A stretch of 64,000 nucleotides of DNA from Halobacillus sp. Marseille-P3879 (GCF_900240285.1 NZ_OESS01000002.1:62001-126000), one strand, 5' to 3'. Shown: positions 9,072 to 17,938, numbered from the stretch's first letter. Notes: a model not told the origin generated them from the sequence alone. Translations and numbers: made by a program.

Positions 9072-10731
9072 ATATATGAAGTGTAAAAAAACGATGTTGA
9101 ATCATTTTTTTTAAAAGGAAATGTCCTGAAATAGTGAACATAAGAAGTAAAAGAAACAACGTCACTGAGGATGGCCATAGACCGGTAATAAAAGAACTTT
9201 TCCATAATACTAAAATAACTAAACCAAAAATGACAACTTCTGCTGCTAAAGCCAGTAATCCAATCATCCGGCCTTTAAAAATTTCTCGTTCGTCGGTCCA
9301 TTTCATGTTAGGCATATATAAATCCAGTGAAATGCCGATCACGCTCGTTATCCAGTTGGTCAGCATGGATAAAATCAACCAAATAACTACAATACTGATT
9401 GAAATATGAGCAAATCCTACAGCAATAATACTAATAACTACTAATGTAATTAAGTTAATTGTAAAGGCAGCAAGGACTTTGCTGAGTATGATGGTTTCAG
9501 GTTTAACTGGCATATACAAATGATTGAACCAGCTCTTTCCTTCACGTGAAACCGAAGAGATAGAAGCTGGGTTTATACCCAGGGCAAACACAGTAAAGCC
9601 CAGCATTGCCAGGATGGTAAACTTGGGGTCTGTACGTGCAAGCATATTGTTTAAACCTGCCGCTGAGAAGCCTCCGCCCCCCGAATCAAACATGATAATA
9701 ACAATAAACAACACAGGGAAGACGAGCGACTGCACCACGATCTGTGTGAAAAATGTCGGGTTACGAAGCATAATTTTCATTTCTCTTAACCAGCTTATAT
9801 AAAGGATACTGTTCTGCTTTATCTGTTTTGCTATTTTTTTCTCGTTCCATTTGTTTTTTGAACCCGCTGATAATCCAAGAACACCTTTAAAATATAACTT
9901 TTGCCCTGCTGTAAGATAGAAGAAAAAGACTAATGTTGAGAGGGCAAAAAGTATTAGTAAGTAAATGAATCCGAGGAAAGAGTCCGGCTGAGTTAAGCTG
10001 ATTGAGCTTAAGTAAGCGGATGGAAATAAGACTGTGATCATTTCTAATAGAGCGTTTCTCTCTATAAACAGCTCACCGATGTTTTCTCCCAATTGATTAG
10101 ACCCTGTATCCAGGCGGAGGACGATGTTAAAGCCTATAATAAATATAAACATCAACAGCCCTGCAAAAATTTTGATACGGTCTTTATTTTTAGATAGGTT
10201 TAAAAATCGCATAAGATACATAATAATAATTGCAGTCAGTGCAAATGGAATTAATGGTGTGACAAGCCAAATCAACAGTGCATAGATAAAGTAGAGAATA
10301 CCTCCATTACTATGGAAACCATAGATGAGCAGCCCTGGTCCGAGTACAGCTGCATTTGTAATATATAGAGTAATGAATGGGGCTGCCGATTTTCCGAGCA
10401 TAAGTTGATAAGGATGATACGGCAGGGAAATGAAGGCTTCAATATCCTCTGCGAAATAAAAGGAACTGATTATGGAACCAATACTAACAAAGCTAAAAAG
10501 ACCAAACATCGAGATAAACAGGGCACCTAAAATAAAGCTTTGATTGTCTAATGGTTCAAGCACCTCATAGAGGCCTCCAATTATTCCGTCCATTGCAAAG
10601 TAGATTAGGAATGAAAATGGAATGATGAAAATGAACAAAAAGAAATAACCGATTTTTTCACCTGAGCTTTTGCCTGCCATGGAAAACTGCATTTTCAGCA
10701 TTACTCGAATGAGGTTCCAGGTTTTATTCAT
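9070..10731 (-). CDS. ABC-2 type transporter permease (large, 553 aa)
   Basis: This is the membrane half of an ABC exporter. It has about twelve hydrophobic segments in two similar halves, with a charged loop near residues 285-320 and no extracellular enzyme domain. It resembles the large putative ABC exporter permeases of Firmicutes rather than NatB. ATG 10731 lies inside the ATPase gene, with an 8-bp overlap, so the two are translationally coupled. The exported substrate is unknown. Confidence 0.85.
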   Translation of the reverse strand: MNKTWNLIRVMLKMQFSMAGKSSGEKIGYFFLFIFIIPFSFLIYFAMDGIIGGLYEVLEPLDNQSFILGALFISMFGLFSFVSIGSIISSFYFAEDIEAFISLPYHPYQLMLGKSAAPFITLYITNAAVLGPGLLIYGFHSNGGILYFIYALLIWLVTPLIPFALTAIIIMYLMRFLNLSKNKDRIKIFAGLLMFIFIIGFNIVLRLDTGSNQLGENIGELFIERNALLEMITVLFPSAYLSSISLTQPDSFLGFIYLLILFALSTLVFFFYLTAGQKLYFKGVLGLSAGSKNKWNEKKIAKQIKQNSILYISWLREMKIMLRNPTFFTQIVVQSLVFPVLFIVIIMFDSGGGGFSAAGLNNMLARTDPKFTILAMLGFTVFALGINPASISSVSREGKSWFNHLYMPVKPETIILSKVLAAFTINLITLVVISIIAVGFAHISISIVVIWLILSMLTNWITSVIGISLDLYMPNMKWTDEREIFKGRMIGLLALAAEVVIFGLVILVLWKSSFITGLWPSSVTLFLLLLMFTISGHFLLKKMIQHRFFTLHI

Positions 10732-11446
10732 TTTGGGTCAGCTCCAAAAACACTTTCTCTAAGGATTCATCATCTTTAAACTCACGCTTCATATCAGTCA
10801 TATTCCCTAAAAATTCGATGTGTCCATTGTTGATTATAGCCACTTCATCACACAGTTGTTCTACTACTTCCAGCACATGTGTAGAAAAAAACACGGTTTT
10901 TCCTTTATCAGCATGCTCACGCATCATTTCTTTCAATATATAGGAAGATTTAGGGTCGAGTCCTGTTAAAGGTTCATCTAAAATCCAAACATCAGGGTCA
11001 TGAAGCAACACCCCGCATATGACAACTTTCTGGCGCATCCCGTGGGAATATGTAAGAATGTGATCGTTTAAAGCCCCATAGATTCCAAATTTTTTGGTGA
11101 AATACTCAATTTTATCTTTTCTGACCTCTGTAGGTACTTTATATACATCAGCTATGTAATTGAGATATTCTATTCCCTTTAAACGGAGAAATACATCAGA
11201 GCGATCTGGGACATACCCGATTTTTTGCTTGGCTTCTAAAGGGTTTTTCGTAATATCGCTGCCATTAATGGTAATGAAGCCTTTATCAATGGGCAGTATG
11301 CCAGTTATCATTTTAATTGTAGTTGATTTACCTGCCCCGTTTGGCCCTAAAAATCCGAAAATTTGTCCGTCATTTACCTGCAGTGATAAGTCACGGACAG
11401 CGGTTGTGCCAGGGAACTGTTTTGATATATTTTGGATATCAATCAT
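10724..11446 (-). CDS. ABC transporter ATP-binding protein
   Basis: This is the ATPase partner of the permease at 9070-10731 (240 aa). It has Walker A GPNGAGKST, a signature-like YSHGMRQK, Walker B VWILDEP followed by LTGLDP, and a switch His in FFSTHVLE. The ATG at 11446 was chosen because AAAGGAGGATCGCT lies directly before it; longer frames upstream lack a ribosome binding site. The pair forms an operon that seems to begin here. Confidence 0.9.
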   Translation of the reverse strand: MIDIQNISKQFPGTTAVRDLSLQVNDGQIFGFLGPNGAGKSTTIKMITGILPIDKGFITINGSDITKNPLEAKQKIGYVPDRSDVFLRLKGIEYLNYIADVYKVPTEVRKDKIEYFTKKFGIYGALNDHILTYSHGMRQKVVICGVLLHDPDVWILDEPLTGLDPKSSYILKEMMREHADKGKTVFFSTHVLEVVEQLCDEVAIINNGHIEFLGNMTDMKREFKDDESLEKVFLELTQNE

Positions 11447-11511
11447 AGCGATCCTCCTTTTTGTCTCTTGATTATTTATACGTTTTAGAATAGCCGAGGT
11501 TTCATACTGTA

Positions 11512-12012
11512 TTAAATATAATAGTCCATCCAATATTGATCTAAATATCGATCATATAATTTAATAGCATGTCGTTCGGTTCCAAACACCTTAAAGCCCA
11601 CTTTTTCATACAATTGAACAGCTGGTTTATTATCCGTTACAACTGCAAGGTGCAGGACTTCTATTTGAAGAGAGGCAGCCGTATGGATGATTTCTTCCAT
11701 GAGCTGGATCGCCGTCCCTCTTTGGCGGTGAGATGGAGTGACGTATACACCAGCGATAGAGCCTTTATGAAGGTACTTCGGGCGGGTTTCCTGAATAAGT
11801 GTGGCCACACCGGCCAATTGATCATTATAAAAGGCTCCTGCGGTCTTCGTATGAGGGCTTTCTAACCGTTTTGCTGTAAATTCAATTGGATTAGGACGCT
11901 GCTTTTCCTGCTCGTATGTGGTTAGAAATGCCTCAGGGTTTGTTAACAGTGCTTCTAACCTTAGTTCTCTATAAGCTTTTGCATCTTGACCTGTTAATAC
12001 TCTATAATTCAT
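11512..12012 (-). CDS. GNAT-family N-acetyltransferase
   Basis: This is a 166-residue acetyl-CoA-dependent acetyltransferase. The acetyl-CoA loop is visible as VYVTPSHRQRGTAIQLME (about residues 89-106), followed by NKPAVQLYEKVGFKVFGT, the usual C-terminal part of the fold. ATG 12012 follows CTAGGAGAGG. It is divergent from the maa gene. The acceptor substrate is unknown. Confidence 0.88.
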   Translation of the reverse strand: MNYRVLTGQDAKAYRELRLEALLTNPEAFLTTYEQEKQRPNPIEFTAKRLESPHTKTAGAFYNDQLAGVATLIQETRPKYLHKGSIAGVYVTPSHRQRGTAIQLMEEIIHTAASLQIEVLHLAVVTDNKPAVQLYEKVGFKVFGTERHAIKLYDRYLDQYWMDYYI

Positions 12013-12105
12013 CTTATCATCCTCTCCTAGTTGTTCTAGATTAGCTAATCACTATGATAAAGTAAAGGGAAGACATTAAGATTATATAGGTCAGGGGGAA
12101 TACTA

Positions 12106-12657
12106 ATGACGGAAAAAGAAAAAATGCTTGCGGGTCAACCTTATAAATCGTGGGATGAAGAATTAATATATGAACGCCAGCGGGCAAGACAAATTCTTTA
12201 CGAATATAATCATTCAAAAGTAACGGAAAGTCATTACCGTGGCCAGCTGCTTCAGGACCTTTTTGGTTCAATAGGTGAGGAGGCTTTTGTTGAACCGGTG
12301 TTTCAATGTGATTACGGCTATAACATTTATGTAGGTAATCATTTTTTTGCTAATTTTAATTGTGTGTTTCTGGATGTATGTCCAATTAGAATTGGTGATC
12401 GCGTAATGTTGGGGCCTAATGTTCAAGTGTATACGGCTACTCATCCTCTTGGCAAAGCTGAGAGAGCAACCGGTCTGGAATCCGCAAAGCCTATTAAGAT
12501 AGGAAATGATGTATGGATAGGGGGAAGTGCTGTCGTTAATCCGGGTGTAACGATAGGAGACGGAGCAGTAATTGGAGCAGGGGCTGTAGTGACGAAAGAT
12601 ATACCTTCAGATGTATTCGCGGCTGGAAATCCTGCTCGTATTATAAAGGAGATTTAA
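12106..12657 (+). CDS. maa: maltose/sugar O-acetyltransferase
   Basis: This is a cytoplasmic hexapeptide-repeat acyltransferase (183 aa) that moves acetyl from acetyl-CoA to maltose and related sugars. The N-terminal [20 protein letters not shown] segment is characteristic of Maa. The left-handed beta-helix part includes [11 protein letters not shown] with the catalytic His, then [16 protein letters not shown]. The length matches the family. ATG 12106 follows TCAGGGGGA. Confidence 0.9.
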   Translation: MTEKEKMLAGQPYKSWDEELIYERQRARQILYEYNHSKVTESHYRGQLLQDLFGSIGEEAFVEPVFQCDYGYNIYVGNHFFANFNCVFLDVCPIRIGDRVMLGPNVQVYTATHPLGKAERATGLESAKPIKIGNDVWIGGSAVVNPGVTIGDGAVIGAGAVVTKDIPSDVFAAGNPARIIKEI

Positions 12658-12741
12658 GCATCTATACTGGTCCTTAGCAGTTTTTTTCGATATGATACTA
12701 GGGGACAGTAGCATTAAGAGAGTAAAAGAGAGGGAACGAGT

Positions 12742-13494
12742 ATGATAAAAAGAAAAAGTAAACGTGAGATTGAACTAATGCACGAGGCAGGAAAGCTGCT
12801 TGCAAATGTTCATAAAGAATTACGTCAGTTTATTAAACCTGGAATAACAACTATGGAAATTGAAAATTTTGTGGAGAAATACTTAGCAAAGAACGGAGCC
12901 ACAGGTGAACAGAAGGGATACCAGGGGTATGCCTTTACCACATGTGCTTCCGTTAATGACGAGATATGCCACGGGTTTCCGAGAGATGAAAAGCTGAACG
13001 ACGGAGATATTGTAACAATCGATATGGTAGTGAATTTAAACGGTGCGTTAGCGGACTCTGCATGGACTCATCCTGTAGGAGAGATTAGTGAAGAAGCGGA
13101 GAATTTACTTGACGTTACTAAGACATCCTTATATAAAGCTATTGAACAGGCACAGCCAGGGAATCGAATAGGGGATATTGGTCATGCTATTCAATCATAT
13201 GCGGAAGGCAAAGGATACTCGGTCGTCCGTGATTTTACCGGTCACGGCATAGGGGAGACTATTCATGAGGACCCTTACATTCCTCATTTCGGAGCAGCCG
13301 GGAAAGGGGCTCGATTAAAAGAAGGTATGGTTATCACCATTGAACCTATGATTAATATTGGGACTTATGCCAACAAAATGGACGATAATAATTGGACGGC
13401 TCGTACACTTGACGGCTCATTATCGGCACAATTTGAACATACTATTGCTATAACAAAAGAAGGACCGCTTATTTTAACAGAGCAGGATAACTAA
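12742..13494 (+). CDS. map: type I methionine aminopeptidase
   Basis: This enzyme removes the initiator Met from nascent proteins. The metal ligands are present: Asp94, Asp105, His168, Glu201 and Glu232, with substrate-binding His77 and His175. The length of 250 aa and the lack of linkage to adk and infA suggest the second, YflG-like copy known from bacilli rather than the housekeeping map of the ribosomal-protein cluster. ATG 12742 follows AGAGAGGGA. A terminator follows directly. Confidence 0.92.
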   Translation: MIKRKSKREIELMHEAGKLLANVHKELRQFIKPGITTMEIENFVEKYLAKNGATGEQKGYQGYAFTTCASVNDEICHGFPRDEKLNDGDIVTIDMVVNLNGALADSAWTHPVGEISEEAENLLDVTKTSLYKAIEQAQPGNRIGDIGHAIQSYAEGKGYSVVRDFTGHGIGETIHEDPYIPHFGAAGKGARLKEGMVITIEPMINIGTYANKMDDNNWTARTLDGSLSAQFEHTIAITKEGPLILTEQDN

Positions 13495-13522
13495 AAAAGC
13501 TCCCATCGTGGGAGCTTTTTTC
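13493..13522. terminator. bidirectional terminator
   Basis: AAAAAAGCTCCCA pairs with TGGGAGCTTTTTT across a 3-base loop, serving both map and the convergent cold-shock gene. Confidence 0.9.
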
Positions 13523-13527
13523 TAATA

Positions 13528-13728
13528 TTATGCCTTTTGAACGTTGGCAGCTTGAGGTCCGCGTTGACCTTCTTGGATTTCAAAGTTTACTACTTGTCCT
13601 TCTTCAAGAGACTTGAAGCCTTCTTCTTGAATTGCGGAAAAGTGAACGAATACGTCGTCTTGACCTTCAACTTCGATGAAACCGAAACCTTTTTCTGCGT
13701 TAAACCATTTAACTGTACCTTCTACCAT
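13528..13728 (-). CDS. csp: cold-shock protein, copy 1
   Basis: This is a 66-residue cold-shock-domain RNA chaperone. RNP1 (KGFGFIEV) and RNP2 (DVFVHFS) are intact. ATG 13728 follows AGGAGG at normal spacing; an in-frame extension would run through the leader. It differs at only four residues from the copy at 13979. The leader upstream is also conserved between the copies, which points to a recent tandem duplication or gene conversion. Confidence 0.95.
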   Translation of the reverse strand: MVEGTVKWFNAEKGFGFIEVEGQDDVFVHFSAIQEEGFKSLEEGQVVNFEIQEGQRGPQAANVQKA

Positions 13729-13782
13729 GTAGAATACCTCCTGCGTGGAACCCTGCTCCACCTTGTATTACTATTCTTGCTC
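13729..13782 (-). promoter_or_regulatory. conserved csp leader, copy 1
   Basis: The 54 bases before the start nearly match the same region of copy 2. GTGGA and TCCAC can pair just before the AGGAGG, forming a small hairpin next to the ribosome binding site. Cold-shock mRNAs of bacilli are controlled at this level, so a thermosensitive fold is plausible but unproven. Confidence 0.5.
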
Positions 13783-13938
13783 TTCACACAATCAAGACGA
13801 AAATTACTATGTAGCAACTTCTTTCTTTGAATCGTATCCGAACAACAATAACTATAATTAGTATAACAAATTGTTTATATAAATGATACTATTTAGGAAA
13901 AATTTTTCATTTATTAAACTGACTTGTTTGCTTAATAC

Positions 13939-13968
13939 AAAAAAGACTCCCCAATGGGAGTCTTTTTT
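13939..13968 (-). terminator. terminator of csp copy 2
   Basis: AAAAGACTCCC pairs with GGGAGTCTTTT around a short loop. It lies just after the stop of copy 2 on the minus strand, with a T-run on that strand. Confidence 0.85.
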
Positions 13969-13978
13969 AAAAAGGACA

Positions 13979-14179
13979 TTACTGCTTATTAACGTTAGCA
14001 GCTTGAGGTCCGCGTTGACCTTCTTGAATTTCGAAGCTTACTGCTTGTCCTTCTTCAAGAGATTTGAAACCTTCTTCTTGGATAGCAGAGAAGTGAACGA
14101 ATACGTCGTCTTGACCTTCAACTTCGATGAAACCGAAACCTTTTTCTGCGTTAAACCATTTAACTGTACCTTCTACCAT
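13979..14179 (-). CDS. csp: cold-shock protein, copy 2
   Basis: This 66-residue cold-shock-domain protein has intact RNP1 and RNP2. It differs from copy 1 by Val to Ala and Asn to Ser near residues 46-48 and by two residues at the C terminus. ATG 14179 follows AGGAGG. It has its own promoter (14307-14334) and its own terminator, so the two copies are independent units rather than an operon. Confidence 0.95.
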   Translation of the reverse strand: MVEGTVKWFNAEKGFGFIEVEGQDDVFVHFSAIQEEGFKSLEEGQAVSFEIQEGQRGPQAANVNKQ

Positions 14180-14233
14180 GTAGAATACCTCCTGCGTGGA
14201 ACTCTGCTCCACATTGTATTACTATTCTTGCTC
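14180..14233 (-). promoter_or_regulatory. conserved csp leader, copy 2
   Basis: This is the counterpart of 13729-13782, with only a few base differences and the same GTGGA/TCCAC hairpin beside the ribosome binding site. Confidence 0.5.
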
Positions 14234-14306
14234 AAATATTCAATCAAGACGAACTCACTATTACGCTACCTTCTCTGTTATGAATCGAACAACAATAATT
14301 AAATCA

Positions 14307-14334
14307 AGTATAACAGATTATGACTAAAATGCAA
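14307..14334 (-). promoter_or_regulatory. sigma-A promoter of csp copy 2
   Basis: On the minus strand, TTGCAT and TATACT are separated by 16 bp. The 5' untranslated region would be about 120 nt, typical of cold-shock genes. Copy 1 keeps the same TATACT at an equivalent place but lacks a clear -35 box. Confidence 0.6.
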
Positions 14335-14337
14335 GCC

Positions 14338-15195
14338 CTACTCTTGAGATTGAATATATTTAGATTCTTCCATTATCTGATAAAGTGACTTTTCAATAAC
14401 TGTAGTTACTCGTTCTACAGGAATTAACAGTAATTCAGGCATAGTATACCCCCGCTTTAACAAGTGATCAATGACCGACCATCCAACAAAGCCTGCTTCA
14501 TTCTGATAACCGGAAGCTCCGGTACCTTTAGTGAACGAGTAAATTGCTTTATAATCCGAACGTCTTAAGTGGGGGAAGATATTCATCATGATTCTGGTAG
14601 GTTCAAGCTGACACTTAGCCATCCAGGGGTAAAGCGTTGTGCCTCCCACATCGGAAGAAGTAATGAGGTTAGCGGTGTGTAATGCAAGTCCTTCGAGAAA
14701 AGTTACAAATGCAATATTCGTCAACTGAAGTGGATTCATTTTTAATTGGTTGAGGTAAACCACTTTAACGAGTTCATTTACAAAATGTACAGGTTTCCAT
14801 TCTCTTTCAATAGGAAAATAAAGAGTATAAGAGTTATTATCCTCTAATTCTATAAATGGATCCGTTTCAAAGTCTCCGACGAAATATAATATAGCGGCGT
14901 GCAGGGGTTCATAGGCATGCAGCTCTTCCTGAATGACTGAAAGATAATGGTTAATTGATTGTTCATTTGGTTCAAAATCTAGAATGTGAGGCAGAGCTGC
15001 TTCATATTTCGGGAAGGCTTGAATCAGCATCTCTTTTGCTAACTGCTCGCTATGCTCTTCCCGGTGAAAAGGATTAAAACCATAATACCGCTTCCAAATC
15101 GTATAACGTTCCTCTTCATTGATATTTAAGTTGGAAGCCAGCTCATAAAACGTCAAAAATTCTTTTTTATAATGAGTAATCTTGATGGCATTCAC
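14338..15195 (-). CDS. hypothetical protein, possibly degenerate zincin (DUF2268-like)
   Basis: I only weakly recognise this 285-residue protein. A central segment, VHFVNELVKVV (His137, Glu141) followed about 27 residues later by FLEGLALH (Glu168, His173), has the spacing of the HEXXH...E region of DUF2268-type zinc peptidases. The HEXXH itself is not intact, so peptidase activity is doubtful. I chose GTG 15195 because AGGGGG lies 6 bp before it; ATG 15210 has almost no spacing to a ribosome binding site. It starts 19 bp after the hydrolase stop codon and so belongs to a two-gene operon. Confidence 0.5.
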   Translation of the reverse strand: MNAIKITHYKKEFLTFYELASNLNINEEERYTIWKRYYGFNPFHREEHSEQLAKEMLIQAFPKYEAALPHILDFEPNEQSINHYLSVIQEELHAYEPLHAAILYFVGDFETDPFIELEDNNSYTLYFPIEREWKPVHFVNELVKVVYLNQLKMNPLQLTNIAFVTFLEGLALHTANLITSSDVGGTTLYPWMAKCQLEPTRIMMNIFPHLRRSDYKAIYSFTKGTGASGYQNEAGFVGWSVIDHLLKRGYTMPELLLIPVERVTTVIEKSLYQIMEESKYIQSQE

Positions 15196-15214
15196 ATTTA
15201 TCCCCCTCATCCCT

Positions 15215-16039
15215 CTATTGAGTAATAAATTCAAGCCGTTTTCTCCATACACTGGCAGCGTTTTTTCCAATCCATATAAGATGACTGTCTGACTCAACAT
15301 CGTAGATTTCACAGTTAGGAACAGCAGATCTCAGCAAAACAGCATTTGAATAATCCACGCTCCGGTCTTTTTTTGTATACATCCCTAATACAGGTACTTG
15401 GACTTCATGAAGTAGATCCGCGTTATGGTGAATGTCTAATAAGAACCCTTTACCTGATTGAGAAGTGGCCAGCATGTTGTATATAAAGCGCCGGTCATTG
15501 GCAGAGAGACTGGAAAGGTAGTCATCCACAGGGTCCGTAGTAAGAGAGTTCATGATCTGCTTGATGGCAAGATTAGGTGAAAATTTAAGAAGCGTTCTAA
15601 TTCCTTTCCAGACTGCTTTTTCTCCTCTGCCAAAAAGTAACTTAGCCTTTGCCTTCGTTTTTTGATCAAACGGTGTAAGTAATGCAGCTTCCATAATAAG
15701 TTTGTTGACACGGTCTCGATAGTTAACTGCTAAGGCAATCCCTGTCGGCCCTGCTGCTGACACAGCAATTACTGTCACCACCTCGATCCGCAGGTGATCG
15801 AGGACTTCGATGATTGTTGAAGCGAATTCATCTGGTGTTCTGCCGGTTGATACTTCTGTATAATCGTAACCAGGGCGAGAGATCGTCAATAAAGAATATC
15901 CCTCGTATACTAAGCTATTGTGTGACAAGTCAGTATCCCTTGTGCAGTGGCCCCCTTTTAAAAGCAGAAGAACAGGCCCTTTGCCTATGTAGGAATACTC
16001 GACTAATCCTTTTGAGGTATCAAACAATGCTGATGTCAC
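15215..16039 (-). CDS. alpha/beta-hydrolase-fold protein, atypical nucleophile motif
   Basis: This is a 274-residue soluble protein of the alpha/beta hydrolase fold. The nucleophile elbow reads AVSAAGPTG with Ser94, so the usual first Gly of GxSxG is missing. A candidate acid lies in MYTKKDRSVD and a candidate catalytic His in SDSHLIW. The oxyanion region LLLKGGH is present. GTG 16039 was preferred because AAAGGGTG lies 6 bp before it; an upstream ATG at 16072 lacks a ribosome binding site. It forms an operon with the gene at 14338. The substrate is unknown. Confidence 0.75.
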   Translation of the reverse strand: MTSALFDTSKGLVEYSYIGKGPVLLLLKGGHCTRDTDLSHNSLVYEGYSLLTISRPGYDYTEVSTGRTPDEFASTIIEVLDHLRIEVVTVIAVSAAGPTGIALAVNYRDRVNKLIMEAALLTPFDQKTKAKAKLLFGRGEKAVWKGIRTLLKFSPNLAIKQIMNSLTTDPVDDYLSSLSANDRRFIYNMLATSQSGKGFLLDIHHNADLLHEVQVPVLGMYTKKDRSVDYSNAVLLRSAVPNCEIYDVESDSHLIWIGKNAASVWRKRLEFITQ

Positions 16040-16082
16040 ACTGTTCACCCTTTCTATCTTTTTTCTTATCATAAATATAAGC

Positions 16083-16130
16083 TATAATGAAAGAAAATGA
16101 AACATCAGAGGATTCTGAAAATAGAGGTGG
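16083..16130 (+). promoter_or_regulatory. -10 box TATAAT and SD that decide the start of the BtuF-like gene
   Basis: A consensus TATAAT lies at 16083-16088 and overlaps the only upstream in-frame ATG (16087), which therefore would not be inside the transcript. AGAGGTGG at 16123-16130 is the only ribosome binding site, and it points to ATT at 16135. Confidence 0.55.
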
Positions 16131-16134
16131 TATT

Positions 16135-16908
16135 ATTCGAATTGTGTCGATTTGCCCAAGCAATACTGAAATTGTAGCTTATCTTGGACTTGAGGAGTTG
16201 TTGATTGGTGTCGACAATTATTCTGATTATCCAGAAAGCATTCTTGACCTTCCGAGACTGGGCCCGGATCTTTCGATTGATATTGAGAAAACAGCAGATT
16301 TGAAACCTGATCTTGTTCTGGCTTCTCTTAGTGTGCCGGGTATGGAAAAGAATATTGAGGGATTAAAGGAAAGGAACCTGCCTTATATCGTACTTAATCC
16401 ACAGTCGCTTGAAGAAATTGCTGAAGATTTAATTACAGTTGGAGAGGCTGCGGGGCGACCGGAGCTGGGAGCCAGGAAATCTAACGAGTTCTTAGCGGAG
16501 ATTCAACAATACAAAAAAGAGGCTTTGCAAAAAAACAACCCACCTTCTCTCTATTGGGAGTGGTGGCCGAAGCCGATTTTTACTCCGGGGGGAAAAAACT
16601 GGCTTACGGAAATAAGTGTATTAGCCGGTGGAACGAATATATTTGCTTCTGCAAATGAGGCTAGTGTGCAAACAGATTGGGATGATGTAAAGCAACGGGA
16701 TCCCGATCACATATGTATGGTATGGGTAGGCGTGAAGGAAGAGAAGATGAATCCTGAGCTTTTAAAGAAGAGGCCGGGATGGAAAGAGCTATCCGCGATT
16801 AAAAATAATCAAATACACGTACTTGAAGAATCTCTCTATTGCAGACCCAGCCCCCGCTTATTAGAAGGGCTGAGAAAGCTAAAGACTTTACTTGACCAAT
16901 ACGAGTAA
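16135..16908 (+). CDS. cobalamin/Fe-siderophore-binding-like protein (BtuF family), apparent ATT start
   Basis: This 257-residue protein has the periplasmic binding fold PF01497 seen in BtuF, but no signal peptide, as in many cytoplasmic Bacillus homologues. Family members begin MRIVSICPSNTE; here the matching codons are ATT CGA ATT GTG TCG, with AGAGGTGG 4 bp before the ATT. The nearest upstream ATG (16087) overlaps a TATAAT box and lacks a ribosome binding site. ATT is therefore the most likely start, although ATG 16087 (273 aa) or GTG 16144 remain possible. LGPDLSID and LASLSVPGMEKNIE are typical of the group. A role in corrinoid or metal-complex binding is inferred. Confidence 0.82.
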   Translation: MRIVSICPSNTEIVAYLGLEELLIGVDNYSDYPESILDLPRLGPDLSIDIEKTADLKPDLVLASLSVPGMEKNIEGLKERNLPYIVLNPQSLEEIAEDLITVGEAAGRPELGARKSNEFLAEIQQYKKEALQKNNPPSLYWEWWPKPIFTPGGKNWLTEISVLAGGTNIFASANEASVQTDWDDVKQRDPDHICMVWVGVKEEKMNPELLKKRPGWKELSAIKNNQIHVLEESLYCRPSPRLLEGLRKLKTLLDQYE

Positions 16909-16937
16909 AGACCGCCGGTGAAAATGGCGGTCTTTTT
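16908..16937. terminator. bidirectional terminator
   Basis: AAGACCGCC pairs with GGCGGTCTT, followed by a T-run, between the convergent BtuF-like and MBL genes. Confidence 0.85.
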
Positions 16938-17769
16938 AATGAAGTTTCTTTTGATGTTTTGGAATAGCAAGTTCTTTGAAGTTTAAGGCGAGATGATTGA
17001 GCTGTTTTTGCAGTACCTCTCCATCCATAGGTAAACCATGCCCTGTTAACGCTGTTACTGGATTCAGATCTGCGAGTTTTTTCACCGAACGTTCTGCTTC
17101 CTGCCAATTGGGAGTGAAATAGGCGGGAGGGCCATGGACGTGCTGGTGCTGAATAAACACTGCCATACTGGATTCTTGCTTTACTGTTATAAATGCATCG
17201 CCAGTGATCAATGTTTTGTCGCGGTCTCTAAATAAAGAGATATGGCCTGGAGTATGGCCGGGAGTGTGGATAACTCGCCACTCTTTTAAGAACGGAACAG
17301 TCCCGTCTTCGGGGAGTGGATGTACCCATTTCTTCAAGTTGACTGGTTCTGTTGGAAAGAATGGAGAAAGTATAGCTAACAAACCTCCTCCTACAGTCGA
17401 GTTCCCAACTGGATAAGCGCGCTTGCCTGTTAAATAATCCATCTCCATCGGATGAGCATAAATGGGAACGTCGTAATGCTGGGCTAGTTTTTTAGCAGAC
17501 CCTACATGATCAAAATGGCCATGTGTGAGGATGATGGCTTGCGGAGGAACTCTGCCATACCGTTTCTCAGCCGCTTCAATAATCCTTGCAGAGTAATGGT
17601 TGATTCCACAATCAATAAGCACCCATTCCTTAGCTCCTGGTTTCCCGATAAATCCTACATTGACCATCAACGTACGATAATAAGCCAGATCGTCTAATAT
17701 ACCGTCTGCCTCAGCATAGGTCATATCTGTATAACTATCCTGAGGCAGCTCGTGATGTTCATCTTTCAT
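16936..17769 (-). CDS. MBL-fold metallo-hydrolase
   Basis: This 277-residue cytoplasmic metallo-beta-lactamase-fold hydrolase has the metal-binding THGHFDHVG (His83, His85, Asp87, His88), a further His in HTPGHTPGH, Asp in ITGDAF and His in TGHGLP. ATG 17769 is preceded by AAGGAGTGG; the longer frame upstream has no ribosome binding site. It resembles Bacillus YflN-type proteins. The substrate is unknown. Confidence 0.88.
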   Translation of the reverse strand: MKDEHHELPQDSYTDMTYAEADGILDDLAYYRTLMVNVGFIGKPGAKEWVLIDCGINHYSARIIEAAEKRYGRVPPQAIILTHGHFDHVGSAKKLAQHYDVPIYAHPMEMDYLTGKRAYPVGNSTVGGGLLAILSPFFPTEPVNLKKWVHPLPEDGTVPFLKEWRVIHTPGHTPGHISLFRDRDKTLITGDAFITVKQESSMAVFIQHQHVHGPPAYFTPNWQEAERSVKKLADLNPVTALTGHGLPMDGEVLQKQLNHLALNFKELAIPKHQKKLH

Positions 17770-17889
17770 TTTCTCACCACTCCTTCTTCTCATAGTTTGG
17801 ATAGGGAAGCTGAGTTCTATTCGAGAGCAGGCAATGAAAGCCAAACTCGAGACCGAGACTACTGATTAAAATGATTTGGATTTTCAGAC

Positions 17890-17938
17890 AAAAAACCCTA
17901 AGATAAACAGTTTTAATAAAAAGTGTCTATCTTTAGGG
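17890..17938 (-). terminator. terminator of nhaC unit
   Basis: On the minus strand, CCCTAAAGATA pairs with TATCTTAGGG with one bulged base and is followed by TTTTTT. It lies about 40 bp after the NhaC stop. Confidence 0.65.

Noticed and set aside
8729-9205. 158-aa open frame on the minus strand
   Set aside because: It lies opposite the gene at 8765, has no ribosome binding site, and reads as low-complexity Phe/Ile/Ser.
13537-14302. Plus-strand frames opposite the cold-shock genes
   Set aside because: They mirror the coding bias and leaders of the csp genes and have no start signals.
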